The translations under genes and the position numbers were made by a program. Source: Reinekea marinisedimentorum (lineage in GTDB: Bacteria > Pseudomonadota > Gammaproteobacteria > Pseudomonadales > Natronospirillaceae). From it: a DNA stretch of 64,000 bases. The notes below the pieces were generated by a model. The model was not told where the DNA came from. It searched no databases and was given only the letters and a program-made list of their open reading frames with translations. Numbering within the stretch: position 1 is the stretch's first letter; every line of letters starts with the position of its first letter. Shown piece after piece: positions 15,670 through 25,473 of the stretch. The stretch covers positions 1 through 64,000 of the forward strand of contig NZ_SLZR01000006.1 in NCBI RefSeq assembly GCF_004341165.1, given 5' to 3'.

Positions 15670-17781
15670 TTATAGAGAGAACATAAAAGGCGCATCCTGG
15701 CCTTCATTTCCCGCTTCTTCTTCACTTTCATTTAACAGTACGTTGATGTATGGAACGTCTGCGGGAGATACTGAAGCCGCACTGGCAGGGGCGTTTGCTC
15801 CGGGTATTACATAGCTCACGTTGCCGGCGAAACTGACACCACTTGGGCCACCCAGGGTAACCTTATTACCGAACGCCTTAATGTTACCTGAACTGTCTAT
15901 CTTAAAGCCGCCGGTACCGTTTGAAATGGTCATGGTACCGCCGCCCGTTCCTGTAAAGGTAATATCATTAGGTGCCTGCACCAAATAGCTTCCGCTGCTG
16001 GTCTTGTTTAACTGACTGCCTTTACTGCTAATGGTAACCGCACCTTCGATACGCAAAGTCATGCCTTTGCTTTTTGTTTGCCAGTGTTGGTGTCCATCAC
16101 TGATAAAGCTGGTATTAGCTTTACTGCGGACGATCTGTTGTTTGGCAGATTGCAGCTGGCGATTGCCATCTATGTTGACGATGCTGTCGGTGTTAACCTT
16201 TTCCAGATATGCGCCACCGTGTTTTTGGATTAGATTTTCCTGCACTATCCAGCGCTGATATTGGCCGGCGGTGAGCTTTATAGGCCCGTATTGTGCGGCC
16301 AGCATTATGTAGGGCCCGGCGCTGGCACAGTTTAGTTCCAGTATGGTTTGGCCATCGAGTGTTTGCAGTCGTATGTTAGGTAATTCGTCATCCAGGGTCA
16401 GCTCATTCTGGCTGGGTGTTACGATTCGGCTTTGGTGCTTATTGCTGCTGTTAACCGGGCCGTCCTGACCAAACTCGCTGGCGAAGCCCATGATGCAGGG
16501 TCGGTTGGGGTCATTGTTGAGCAGAGTGACTAATACAGTGCTGTTGTCGAGCAGCGGAAAGTGCCACCCCGTATTGAGTTCCTGATTGGCATTGGCAAAT
16601 GGCACCATGCGTTCTATAGCGGGGCTGGCATTTGTGTGATTCAGCAACTCGGTATTGTTGTTGCTAAAGCCCATGCGCAGCTGATACTGGCCACGGTCAT
16701 CCAGGTAGGCCAGGTTATCGGCCGATTCAATTTTTGCCGGGAACGCCAGCGGCAACTCAGGCATCTCTGGGAAGGCTGGTGCGTAGCCACTGGCGCGCTT
16801 TAGAAGCGTTGCGCGCACACTGTACTTTAAGCCAAGCTCGGGGTTTTGGGCATCGAATACCTCGCCTTCGTGCTCTAGGGCTACACAGGTCAGGTCGTCG
16901 CTAAAGCCATCTTTGCTCCAGTAAGCGGGAATGGCGCTGGAATAACCGCAGGCCAGAATGGGAAAACTGCCGGTAACGAAAAATTGTTCACTTCCAGCCA
17001 GCTGATTTTTCCTGTTTTGGTTTTCAGCCTGTGCCTTAGCTCCTTCCTGCAGCGATAAGGTGCTTTCGCAATTCGAAGCCGAACTTGCGGCTTTGAGAGG
17101 CTGTTGAGGCCGGCAGTGCATTTGGTAGGTGGCCGTAGGCATTGTGGAGACCCAGGCTCGTGTGAGTGGCGAGTCTTTGCCGGCCATGGCTTCCCGTTTA
17201 GTTTGCTCGGTGGTAACAATGGGAGCGGTAAAAGGTGTGTGGGCGAAGTCGAGAGCTATATTTATTTGCTCTTCTTTGCCGTCACTGTCAAACCAGAAGA
17301 AACAGCCGAGTTCTGCGACAAGCCGTTTAAAAAAGGACAGCTGAGATTCATTTGCCTGGATAAATGTGGCCGTTAGCGCGCTTTCATTTATGTCACTGTG
17401 CCAGTGAATTTGCCAGCGACCATAGCCAAGTTCGCCCAGAACCTGTTCGATAATTTCTACACGGGAGCGATACATGAAAACGCGTGACTGTTGTAAATAT
17501 TCTCCACGGGAAAGACTTGGCTTTAACAGCAGGCTAATGCTGTTGGCGTCCTGTTCGGCCTGGTGAATGTCGCAGGTTAGTATTCGAAAGTTGCCGGTGT
17601 TGTCGTGAAAGGAAAGCTGGGCTGGCTTGCCAATTAGCGTGTCTGTGTAAATTATTTTGTTGGCATCGCTGAGTCGAACAGAGAATTCAAAACACTCACT
17701 TAAGTCTTCTTTGCCTGTTAACTGAATAACAGGAAAGTAACTGGAACCCAGCTGGCAGCGTGCTATTGCATTGTTACGCAT
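15670..17781 (-). CDS. vgrG: VgrG spike protein 2 (TssI)
   Basis: A 703-residue VgrG of the T6SS puncturing device. It has the gp27-like N-terminal part (LSFFKRLVAELGCFFWF near 150-166), a gp5 OB-fold region around 345-430 with W-H-F-P-L and N-D-P-N-R-P-C-I-M-G-F, and a C-terminal beta-helix of short repeats. It ends in a short, hydrophilic tail with no enzymatic extension. The ATG at 17781 has an AAGGAAG SD. It is divergent from tssJ and stands 53 bases upstream of the hydrolase effector, which it probably carries. Confidence 0.92.
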   Translation of the reverse strand: MRNNAIARCQLGSSYFPVIQLTGKEDLSECFEFSVRLSDANKIIYTDTLIGKPAQLSFHDNTGNFRILTCDIHQAEQDANSISLLLKPSLSRGEYLQQSRVFMYRSRVEIIEQVLGELGYGRWQIHWHSDINESALTATFIQANESQLSFFKRLVAELGCFFWFDSDGKEEQINIALDFAHTPFTAPIVTTEQTKREAMAGKDSPLTRAWVSTMPTATYQMHCRPQQPLKAASSASNCESTLSLQEGAKAQAENQNRKNQLAGSEQFFVTGSFPILACGYSSAIPAYWSKDGFSDDLTCVALEHEGEVFDAQNPELGLKYSVRATLLKRASGYAPAFPEMPELPLAFPAKIESADNLAYLDDRGQYQLRMGFSNNNTELLNHTNASPAIERMVPFANANQELNTGWHFPLLDNSTVLVTLLNNDPNRPCIMGFASEFGQDGPVNSSNKHQSRIVTPSQNELTLDDELPNIRLQTLDGQTILELNCASAGPYIMLAAQYGPIKLTAGQYQRWIVQENLIQKHGGAYLEKVNTDSIVNIDGNRQLQSAKQQIVRSKANTSFISDGHQHWQTKSKGMTLRIEGAVTISSKGSQLNKTSSGSYLVQAPNDITFTGTGGGTMTISNGTGGFKIDSSGNIKAFGNKVTLGGPSGVSFAGNVSYVIPGANAPASAASVSPADVPYINVLLNESEEEAGNEGQDAPFMFSL

Positions 17782-17910
17782 TGAGCTTCCTTACAAAAAG
17801 ATGTGGCGCGTTACCTTCCTGATAACGCTGTTAACGTAAAGTGTTCGTTTGTTTGGTATCTACTGTTCGTGAAATAAAACAACAGTGAGACTCAAAACAA
17901 TAAACATCAG

Positions 17911-17938
17911 TCATAAATTCAATGTGTCTAATTTATGA
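17911..17938. promoter_or_regulatory. Inverted repeat between vgrG2 and tssJ
   Basis: TCATAAATT and AATTTATGA form a perfect 9-base inverted repeat with a 10-base spacer in the 420-base AT-rich divergent region. It could be a repressor or activator site for either T6SS transcript. No regulator is known from the sequence. Confidence 0.35.
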
Positions 17939-18070
17939 GTTGTTAATCATGCTTTTCCTGAATTATTTCATGCGCGTTTGGCTTCACTCAATTATTTTTT
18001 CAATTAATGAGATGTATGTCTCAATGATGGCGATTATTTCTGTTGCTACACAATTTCTGCTTATTTTTGC

Positions 18071-18100
18071 ATTTGAAAATTTTTAGGAATTTTTTCAAAT
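18071..18100. promoter_or_regulatory. Inverted repeat upstream of tssJ
   Basis: ATTTGAAAA and TTTTCAAAT form a perfect 9-base inverted repeat with a 12-base spacer, about 100 bases before tssJ. Shorter palindromes of TGAGA/TCTCA type lie at 17886-17894 and 18008-18023. The rest of the 17782-18203 gap holds no convincing gene; a 61-codon frame there is cysteine- and leucine-rich and lacks an SD. Confidence 0.35.
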
Positions 18101-18203
18101 CTTGGTACGTGCTTCACGTTTTATGCGTTTACCTTTTGTTGTTTTGGTTGTTATTCTCCCTGCCACTGAATTGTTCAACTAAATCTGTGAAAAGGAAGAT
18201 CAG

Positions 18204-18680
18204 ATGTTTGTTACTGGGAAGAACATAAGTAGGCGTCTTAAATTCGGTAGCTCTCTTTGTGTTTTGTTGTTCCTGTTAGGTTGCTCGTCTCCGAGCCTAA
18301 AAGTACAGCTGGAAGCACAAAGTCAATTAAATCAGGATGTGCAGGGTGATTCCTATTCCGTTCTGGTTCGCTTCTATCAGTTAACCGATCCGGCTATTTT
18401 TGAAAAGGCTTCAAAGAGTTCTTTATTTAATGAGGATGAGTCTTTGTTGGGTGTGACTCTGGTAGGAAAAGAAGAGTTAATGGTTTCGCCAGGACTGGCA
18501 ACCGAGCTGAATATGCCAAAGGTCGATGAAACCAGGTATCTCGGGGTTGTCGCTTTTTATCGTGATGCGTCCAGCAAAAACCAAATGGCTGTTGCAAAAG
18601 TTAAGTCTGGTAAGTTGGCTAAAACCACTAAGCTAGATTTGCTCTTGAACAAAAACGAGCTCTTTCTCACATATCAATAA
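18204..18680 (+). CDS. tssJ: TssJ outer-membrane lipoprotein
   Basis: A 158-residue lipoprotein and the first gene of the main T6SS operon. A type II signal peptide ends in the lipobox LLGC (Cys27). The mature part has the TssJ beta-sandwich pattern with SYSVLVRFYQLTDPAIFE and a late RYLGVVAFYRD strand. TssJ anchors the TssM-TssL membrane complex to the outer membrane. The ATG at 18204 follows an AAGGAAG SD. It is 21 bases before tssK. Confidence 0.92.
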   Translation: MFVTGKNISRRLKFGSSLCVLLFLLGCSSPSLKVQLEAQSQLNQDVQGDSYSVLVRFYQLTDPAIFEKASKSSLFNEDESLLGVTLVGKEELMVSPGLATELNMPKVDETRYLGVVAFYRDASSKNQMAVAKVKSGKLAKTTKLDLLLNKNELFLTYQ

Positions 18681-18701
18681 TCTTAATTAGAGATCCTCTA
18701 A

Positions 18702-20036
18702 ATGTCTGTACTGAACAAGGTTGTTTGGGCTGAGGGCGTTTTTTTGGGGCAGCAACACTTTCAAGCCTGGGATAGGTTTCAGTCTGATCGTTTGCAGTTT
18801 GTCCAAAAATCACTATCGCCTTTCTTCTGGGGTTTGCTGTCTTTACAGTGGAATGAGTCGGCTTTGCGTGAAGGGCGGTTCGAGCTGGTTAAGCTTGAAT
18901 GTATTCTTCAGGATGGTCGTGTTATTGATTTTCGAAGAGATCAGGATGCGCCGGTCTTCATGGATTTGAATGCCGTAGGTCGGGATGAGTTTACTGTTCA
19001 TGTAGCTGTGCCTAACTCCCATATGGTTGAAGGCGTGGCTGGGTATCAGGCCTCTGGCCGTGTGGCCGGTTGGTTGGCTCAGTATCATGATCTGGCAGAT
19101 GAGAGTGACAGCTCCCGAACCCGGGAGGTGATGCTCGCGAAGCCTAATGTGATGTTAAAGACAGATTCTGATCTGGATCAGATGTCATGCCTCCGTTTGG
19201 CGCGTATACAGCGTCAATACGATGGTGAATTTAAAGTCGTTCCGGAAATAATTCCGGCTAGCCTGACAATCAACGCCGTTCCTGCCATGAGAGATATGGC
19301 GCAGTCCTGCCTTGACATGCTGACCAAAATTGTTCGTGAATTTTCAAAAAACCGCGCAGCTATCGGTGATATCTCGAGTTATTCAGCCAGTGAGATGAGT
19401 AATTTTCTTTTCCAAAAAGAGCTGGTGTTGCTGCTGCCGGAGCTGGCTTCAGGTTGCCAGCATGGCCGTATGCACCCTTATTCGCTGTATTTGCTTCTGG
19501 GTCGCCTGCATCAGGTTTGTGCTGTATTTTTGGCGCCGGAGAATATCTCGCGTGTACCGGATTACGATCATCAAAGTGCTGAGAGCAGCATTCCCGTATT
19601 GCTGGCTGAGATAAGAAGTATGCTTGCCGTCAATCGTGATCGACCTGAAGACAAAGTTGAATTCAAGGCGGTATCTCCCGGTCGGTTTGAATCTACACAA
19701 ATACCCCGGCATGCACTGGAAAACTATTCGTTCTATCTGGCGGTTGATGCCAAACAAGACTCAGTCGACTGGGTGGCCCGCTTTACTCAAATGTGTAAGC
19801 TGGCTTCTCCGGATCAGCTTGAAACGGTTGTGGCCAGTGGTCTGCCAGGGGTTTCTATGCGTCATGTTCAGCGGTTGCCACAAAAGATCAGAATTAAATC
19901 TGGCTTTGAGTATTTTCAGATATCTACTGACAGCAAGCTTTGGGATAACGTAATTCAAACCCAAAAGTTTGGTGTTTTCTGTTTGGGTGAATTTGCAGAT
20001 TCAGATATTGAGTTGATTATTCTGGAAGAGAAGTAA
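18702..20036 (+). CDS. tssK: TssK baseplate protein
   Basis: A 444-residue TssK, the trimeric baseplate adaptor that joins the TssEFG wedges to the membrane complex. It has the family N-terminus (VVWAEGVFLGQQHFQAWDR) and a conserved C-terminal region with LPGVSMRHVQRLPQ and the F-x-x-F-x-I stretch just after. Its length is usual. It lies 2 bases before tssL, so the genes are translationally linked. Confidence 0.95.
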   Translation: MSVLNKVVWAEGVFLGQQHFQAWDRFQSDRLQFVQKSLSPFFWGLLSLQWNESALREGRFELVKLECILQDGRVIDFRRDQDAPVFMDLNAVGRDEFTVHVAVPNSHMVEGVAGYQASGRVAGWLAQYHDLADESDSSRTREVMLAKPNVMLKTDSDLDQMSCLRLARIQRQYDGEFKVVPEIIPASLTINAVPAMRDMAQSCLDMLTKIVREFSKNRAAIGDISSYSASEMSNFLFQKELVLLLPELASGCQHGRMHPYSLYLLLGRLHQVCAVFLAPENISRVPDYDHQSAESSIPVLLAEIRSMLAVNRDRPEDKVEFKAVSPGRFESTQIPRHALENYSFYLAVDAKQDSVDWVARFTQMCKLASPDQLETVVASGLPGVSMRHVQRLPQKIRIKSGFEYFQISTDSKLWDNVIQTQKFGVFCLGEFADSDIELIILEEK

Positions 20037-20038
20037 GT

Positions 20039-20845
20039 ATGCCAGGTTTAGATAAGCCCTTAGATTCTTTAATTGTTGAAGTCTGTTCCCCAATTTTTAC
20101 TGAACTGACACCCTTGCAGGTTGGTGAACAGGCTGACCGAGCTGTTGATAATCTTCGTGAAATTGTTGAAAAACAGTTCGTAATGCTGGAACGCCGACTT
20201 TTTGAGTGCCAGATTGCTCCGGAAATAACCCGCGATATTAAGTTTGCTATGGCTGCTTTTTCAGATGAGGTTGTTCTTACCTCTCGTTGGCAAAAAAAGT
20301 ATGAATGGATGGCCAGGCCCTTAGCTATCGAGTTTTTTGGTGATAGCGCTATCGGTGAGAACTTCTTCATTCGGCTGGATGAGCTCCGTGCTCAGTCTGA
20401 GCCAAACAAGGATGTTCTTCAGCTCTATTACTCAGCCTTAATTCTTGGTTTTCAGGGTAAATACCGGCTTTCAGGTTACGATCAGTTGCAGGCTTATATC
20501 GCTGCATTTCGAATTGAAATTGAAAAGTTTAACTCTTCGGTAAGCCGCGTACTTGCAGATAATGCTTCACCAGAAAGTCTGGTTTCAGCTCGAATTGTTG
20601 GCGGTCAATCCTATTGGGTTATGGCCGTTGTGCTGGTTGCTGCAGTGTTGGGTATGACCATTTTTTATAGCACTAAGATGCAGGAAGCGATTGGTGTTAG
20701 TGCTGAAAAAATTGAAGTTTTGGCTAACTCTCAGGTTGGTTTTGAGCAGGCACCTGCCGTTCAGGAGCCTTTCATCGTTGAGCCTGAAACGTTAGTGGAT
20801 GATGGGCAGGTTGAAACTGCTCCTGGCGAAGACAAGGGAGCGTAA
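20039..20845 (+). CDS. tssL: TssL/DotU inner-membrane protein
   Basis: A 268-residue TssL with the cytoplasmic DotU-type helical domain (residues 1-180) and one C-terminal transmembrane segment (about 195-215). A short periplasmic tail follows, with no OmpA-like peptidoglycan-binding domain. Cell-wall anchoring would therefore need another protein, for which I see no gene in the cluster. The start is 2 bases after tssK and the end is 3 bases before tssM. Confidence 0.93.
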   Translation: MPGLDKPLDSLIVEVCSPIFTELTPLQVGEQADRAVDNLREIVEKQFVMLERRLFECQIAPEITRDIKFAMAAFSDEVVLTSRWQKKYEWMARPLAIEFFGDSAIGENFFIRLDELRAQSEPNKDVLQLYYSALILGFQGKYRLSGYDQLQAYIAAFRIEIEKFNSSVSRVLADNASPESLVSARIVGGQSYWVMAVVLVAAVLGMTIFYSTKMQEAIGVSAEKIEVLANSQVGFEQAPAVQEPFIVEPETLVDDGQVETAPGEDKGA

Positions 20846-20848
20846 CGG

Positions 20849-23800
20849 GTGAAAACGTTGTTGATGAGGTTGGTGTCTTTTCTGGCGCGCGCAGCTACCG
20901 GTATTGCTGCAGGCGTGTTGGCTGTGGCAATTATTATCTGGTTTGGTGGTCGTTATGTCGGTTTAATCAGTGTGCAGTCGCGCCTGATTGCTATTGGTGT
21001 TTTGCTTGCGGTCTTTGTTCTTTGGTTAATCGCCAAATTCGTATTCTTTCGCATACGGGGCAAAAAACTTGCCGAAGGGCTGGCCAGTGGTACCGATGAT
21101 GACCAGCTGAAAGAGAAGCTTGAAGGTGCTCTTAAATCTCTGAAATCAACCGATCTTGGCCGTCGGTTTAAGGGCAGGGGAGCGCTTTACGCACTGCCTT
21201 GGTACATGATAATTGGGCCTTCCGGTGCGGGTAAAAGTACGTTCTATTCACGCTCGGGCCTGAACTTTCCGTTCAAGGATGACGAGCGTTACCACCTTTC
21301 CGGTATTGGTGGAACTAAGAACTGTGACTGGTGGTTTTCAGATCAGGCAGTATTGATTGATACGGCGGGCCGGTATTCCTCACAAGAAGGTGGTGATGAG
21401 TGGATTCATTTCCTTCAGTTGCTGAAAAAGAACCGACCACGCGTGCCGGTCAATGGCGTTATTCTGGCGTTACCGATCGATGAGTTGCTGACAGGGGATT
21501 CCGAAACCCTGAAATCCCATGCGCACAATACCCGCAACCGCCTTCAGGAAGTTATGGTAGAGCTTGGCCTTATGGTGCCGGTTTATATCGTGTTGACGAA
21601 GTGCGATATGGTACGCGGCTTTGACGCCTTCTTTGAAGACTTGAGTGATTCTGAGGCCGCGCAGCCGTGGGGCGTTTATGTTCTTGATCAGACAGAAGAT
21701 AAAAGAGCGGATGTTGTTCAGGTATTTAAAGAAAAGATTGATGCGCTGAACGATCGCCTGCTGGAACAAAGAACGCAAAAGATGATACTGGCACGCTCTT
21801 CAGAACAGCGGGCCGATATTTATCAGTATCCGTCTCAATTTGCCGGTGTTTCTGAGCGGCTTATAGAGTTTATTGAGCTGTTGTTTAAAGACAGTCCATA
21901 CCATGAAAAGCCTTGGTTTGCCGGTGTCTACTTTACCAGTAGCGTTCAGGAAGGCGAGGTTATAGAACGAAAGAACAATCTGCTTAAAGACATTTTCTCG
22001 AAAGCGCTGGGGCTTACTTATCGCAGCAAAGAGCATAACCGAAGCTACTTCATTGAAGATTTTTTTACCAAGGTTATTTTCCCACTGAAGAATGCTGTTC
22101 GGGGGAGTCGCAGCAGTCAGCGGTTCCATCTCGCCGCGAAAAGCTTCTCTCTGATTGGTATGCTGGGCGTTATCCTTGCGGTCGGCCTTGCATTAGGCGG
22201 TACTTATACCGCGAACATGAAGCTGCTGGGGGATTACGAGAAAAAAGCGGGCACCCTTGTTGAGCGCCTGCAGAGTACTGAAAGCACGCAGGAAGAACAG
22301 TTCCAGGCGTTGGTTGGCCTTTATGGCCATTACAAAGATCTAGAAAAAATATCAACCTATTCACCGCTGTCGCTGTTCAGCAGCTACGACCTGATTGGCA
22401 CCCATGGTGAACCAATGAGAAACCTGTTGGTTGCTACGCTGGAACGTACCATGGAGCATCAGGTAGCCCCAAGGTTGAAGACTAATCTGAGTGACATGTC
22501 GACCCGCTGGCAGGAAATACCGGATGAAGAACGAAATATTCTGCGTCTGAGTTATTACCGCATGCTGGAAACCTATCTGATGATGACCAGTCGCCCTGAT
22601 AAATACGTACGTGACCATATCGCCAAAAATATTGCACAGGTTTGGTTTGAGAGCTTCCCTAAAGAAAACATGACGCTTTCTTATGATGCACATTATCCCG
22701 TGCTGGTCGATCTCTCTAAATTGTACCTTCAGTACGCGTTTGAGGACGTCGATATTAATGCCGCCAACCCGTGGGATGCAGGCTCCGAAATCGTGGGCGT
22801 TGCACAGGCGCAAATGGGAACTGAACCCAATGCGGATAACCTCTATATGCAGTTGGTTTCTGGTGCTGCCGGCCAGTATGACGAAGTGAGCCTGATCAGC
22901 CTGGTTGGTGAAGAATCGAAGAATGTACTGTTGAGCCCAGTTGTTTTCAGTGGAATCTATACCGTTAATGCCTGGCATGATTATGTGAACAGTGAGATTA
23001 AGCGGCTGACGACTGTCGCTGCAGACGGTGACTGGGTGCTGGGTATGAATTCGGTGGCAGATGATCCGGAAGTTGTCACTACTCTGGCTAAAAAGCTGGA
23101 GCGTGATGTTCGCCAGCTTTATTTCACGGATTACAGCGATAACTGGATAGATCTGGTTTCGCAAACCCGCTCATTTAATACCACTGATTTAGCCAAGAGT
23201 ATTCAGATCGTCAAAGATATCTCGGCATCTGATGGACTACTGGTGAAACTGTTTGCACAGGTTAAAGCCAACCTGGCTATAACTGAAATTAAGCCACTGG
23301 CAGCGATTACGAGTGATGATGCCGATGACGATGCTGAGCAGCAGGTAGAAGCCCTGCCAGTGATAAATCCGGTCATTTCAGCCTTTGCGGCCATGACCAA
23401 AGATTTGAGCCTGATCGTGACTGATAACGATGACAGTGGCCTGGCAGATTTTCTTGAAGCCTATCTGGTGCAGATTCAACCACTGGCAGATGAGTTGGAT
23501 ACCATCAAGGTCGCTTCCGATATTGATCTGGAAGCACGCCGCTATGCGGGTGATGTACTTTCCGGAAATGCAGACAACAAACAGCTTTATACCAGCTGGA
23601 TTAACGTAAGCAATCTTCTGGAAGGCCAGTCTGACTCCGTTAAGGGTCTAACCAGCGCAATGATCACCTCGCCGTTGCGCACAGTCTGGTCTGGAATGAT
23701 AAAGGCCAGCCAGCGATCGCTGGAATCCTTGTGGCTCGATAATGTTTATAAAACTTATAGCGCATCACTGCGTGGACGCTTCCCGTTCAGTGAAGATGGT

Positions 23801-24430
23801 GTTGATGCGACCGTACGTGATGTCAGCGCCTTCCTGACCCCTTCGAAAGGTCAGCTATGGAGTTTTGTTAATAATGAGTTGAAGCCTTTTGTTCAGGTTC
23901 GCTCCGGGAATTGGAAGGTTCGTACCTGGTTGGGCGAAGGGCTTAATTTCAACCGTCAGCTTTTCTCCGGGGTGAATTCAGCCAGCCAGGTGGTGAATGG
24001 TCTGTTTGATGATCAGAATCTGGTGAGCATGCGCTATTGGGTTATCCCTATTCCATCTCCGGGTGTGAGCGAATCTCTGTTTGAGGTTGATAGCAGCTCC
24101 TATCGCTATCGTAATGAACCTGAGCAGTGGAAGGAATTTAACTGGTCGCTTGAATCCAGTCAGTTTGCGCAGGTTGAGGCACACCTGAACCACGGTGGTG
24201 GCTATGCCGATATGACATTCGACGGTCCTTGGGCGTTCCTTAAATTGCTGAGTAAATCTGAAGTCTCTCACGATAATGATACGCAGTTTTATGTGACGCT
24301 ACCGGTTTCCTTTGAGGACGGGCGGTTGGTGAACCTAAGCTACAAAATCCGGGCAGACAGGGCCGGCAGTGTTTTGAATAAAAGCATGCTGACTAATTTC
24401 TATCTGCCTAAAGACCTGTTTAAGGGCTGA
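20849..24430 (+). CDS. tssM: TssM/IcmF membrane complex protein
   Basis: A 1193-residue IcmF-type protein with two N-terminal transmembrane helices (about 10-32 and 40-60), a cytoplasmic GTPase-like domain with a Walker A GPSGAGKST near residue 126, and a third transmembrane helix near 432-455. A large periplasmic region follows that binds TssJ. With TssL and TssJ it forms the T6SS trans-envelope complex. The GTG start at 20849 has a GGGAG SD. The P-loop is intact, so ATP/GTP binding may be retained. Confidence 0.95.
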   Translation: MKTLLMRLVSFLARAATGIAAGVLAVAIIIWFGGRYVGLISVQSRLIAIGVLLAVFVLWLIAKFVFFRIRGKKLAEGLASGTDDDQLKEKLEGALKSLKSTDLGRRFKGRGALYALPWYMIIGPSGAGKSTFYSRSGLNFPFKDDERYHLSGIGGTKNCDWWFSDQAVLIDTAGRYSSQEGGDEWIHFLQLLKKNRPRVPVNGVILALPIDELLTGDSETLKSHAHNTRNRLQEVMVELGLMVPVYIVLTKCDMVRGFDAFFEDLSDSEAAQPWGVYVLDQTEDKRADVVQVFKEKIDALNDRLLEQRTQKMILARSSEQRADIYQYPSQFAGVSERLIEFIELLFKDSPYHEKPWFAGVYFTSSVQEGEVIERKNNLLKDIFSKALGLTYRSKEHNRSYFIEDFFTKVIFPLKNAVRGSRSSQRFHLAAKSFSLIGMLGVILAVGLALGGTYTANMKLLGDYEKKAGTLVERLQSTESTQEEQFQALVGLYGHYKDLEKISTYSPLSLFSSYDLIGTHGEPMRNLLVATLERTMEHQVAPRLKTNLSDMSTRWQEIPDEERNILRLSYYRMLETYLMMTSRPDKYVRDHIAKNIAQVWFESFPKENMTLSYDAHYPVLVDLSKLYLQYAFEDVDINAANPWDAGSEIVGVAQAQMGTEPNADNLYMQLVSGAAGQYDEVSLISLVGEESKNVLLSPVVFSGIYTVNAWHDYVNSEIKRLTTVAADGDWVLGMNSVADDPEVVTTLAKKLERDVRQLYFTDYSDNWIDLVSQTRSFNTTDLAKSIQIVKDISASDGLLVKLFAQVKANLAITEIKPLAAITSDDADDDAEQQVEALPVINPVISAFAAMTKDLSLIVTDNDDSGLADFLEAYLVQIQPLADELDTIKVASDIDLEARRYAGDVLSGNADNKQLYTSWINVSNLLEGQSDSVKGLTSAMITSPLRTVWSGMIKASQRSLESLWLDNVYKTYSASLRGRFPFSEDGVDATVRDVSAFLTPSKGQLWSFVNNELKPFVQVRSGNWKVRTWLGEGLNFNRQLFSGVNSASQVVNGLFDDQNLVSMRYWVIPIPSPGVSESLFEVDSSSYRYRNEPEQWKEFNWSLESSQFAQVEAHLNHGGGYADMTFDGPWAFLKLLSKSEVSHDNDTQFYVTLPVSFEDGRLVNLSYKIRADRAGSVLNKSMLTNFYLPKDLFKG

Positions 24431-24432
24431 TT

Positions 24433-25416
24433 ATGTTCAGGCGAAAGCAACCTAAAGTGGCCGTTGAAGTAGAAGTTCCGCGTTTAAGTATTACCGGAGC
24501 TTACGGCAAGCTTCCAACCGAATCGGATTTCATTCAGATAGATAGTAATTGGCGTGAAGTGCGGGCACTGGATGAAATTCTGCAAAGCTTTTACTCGGAG
24601 CTTTCCAGGAATCAACGACTGGAGCACTTCCGCGGCTGTGGCCTGCTGTTAACCGGTGGGTCCGACCGGCAGGGGCTGGTTGCTACGGTAAATCCGAGTG
24701 AAGACAAAACAGGTCGGTTCTACCCGTTTGTATTGTTTAACCGTCTTGCAGACGCAAGCTTTTATAACCGGCCCGATGCGACCTTTACCGCAGGTTTAAG
24801 TGCGATTGAGGATGCAATTGGCGAAGAGCTTCAGCAGGCAGACGTTAATTCTTCCTGGTTGGGGTTGTTAAAAGCCCAGCCAGAGCATGTTAGCCCAATA
24901 GATACCCGCAGAGCTAAGCGCAAGGCTATGGAACTTGCCGAGCAGGTGTCACTGGAAGACTGGCTGAATGAGCTGGCCGGTAATGACATGCAACTACGGG
25001 AACATCTGATCGGCGGAACGCTGCTGCTTATACGCCAGCTTAAACAGAGCAGGGTACATAGGGCTTATCACGGCATTTGGTTGCCATTGTTATCCGGAAC
25101 AAAAAGACATTCGTCTATTGCTTTCTGGTTGCAATTATTAACCGGTGTAATGAATAGCGGAAGCTGGCGTCCGGATATTGTTTGGACGACATCGGGTGCT
25201 AATGACCGCCTCTTTATTTTGACTAAACCGCTTACGTTGTCATCGCTCCAGGCCACGGCAGATGCCCAAGCTGCTTTAGCCGCCTTTTTGGGGTGGAACG
25301 ATGTCATGGATGTCGGTGGATTGCCGGATGAAATTAAGGCAAACGCTCAACAATGGGTATCTAAGCCGGAAGCCAATTTGTTGGACGTAGCAATTGAATG
25401 GTATCAGTTGGTTTAG
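24433..25416 (+). CDS. tagF: TagF T6SS-associated protein
   Basis: A 327-residue TagF (DUF2094) with the N-terminal GAYGKLPTESDFIQ segment, a central TVNPSEDKTGRFYPFVLFNRL segment and a C-terminal N-D-R-L-F-I motif. In Pseudomonas and Agrobacterium TagF represses T6SS assembly after translation, connected with the PpkA/PppA phosphorylation pathway. Neither ppkA, pppA nor fha is in this cluster. It begins 2 bases after tssM. Confidence 0.9.
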   Translation: MFRRKQPKVAVEVEVPRLSITGAYGKLPTESDFIQIDSNWREVRALDEILQSFYSELSRNQRLEHFRGCGLLLTGGSDRQGLVATVNPSEDKTGRFYPFVLFNRLADASFYNRPDATFTAGLSAIEDAIGEELQQADVNSSWLGLLKAQPEHVSPIDTRRAKRKAMELAEQVSLEDWLNELAGNDMQLREHLIGGTLLLIRQLKQSRVHRAYHGIWLPLLSGTKRHSSIAFWLQLLTGVMNSGSWRPDIVWTTSGANDRLFILTKPLTLSSLQATADAQAALAAFLGWNDVMDVGGLPDEIKANAQQWVSKPEANLLDVAIEWYQLV

Positions 25417-25473
25417 CCGGAATGTTTTAAAGGATTTTTAGCTCCGCGATGCTAATAGTTCAGGGATTTTAAG

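Noticed and set aside
18043..18228. 61-codon frame before tssJ
   Set aside because: No SD, Leu/Cys/Phe-rich translation of AT-rich control DNA, and it overlaps the tssJ start.
22361..23164. 267-codon antisense reading frame within tssM
   Set aside because: It lies wholly inside an unmistakable tssM, has no SD and an unusual composition (His/Arg/Ile-rich), as expected of a shadow frame.
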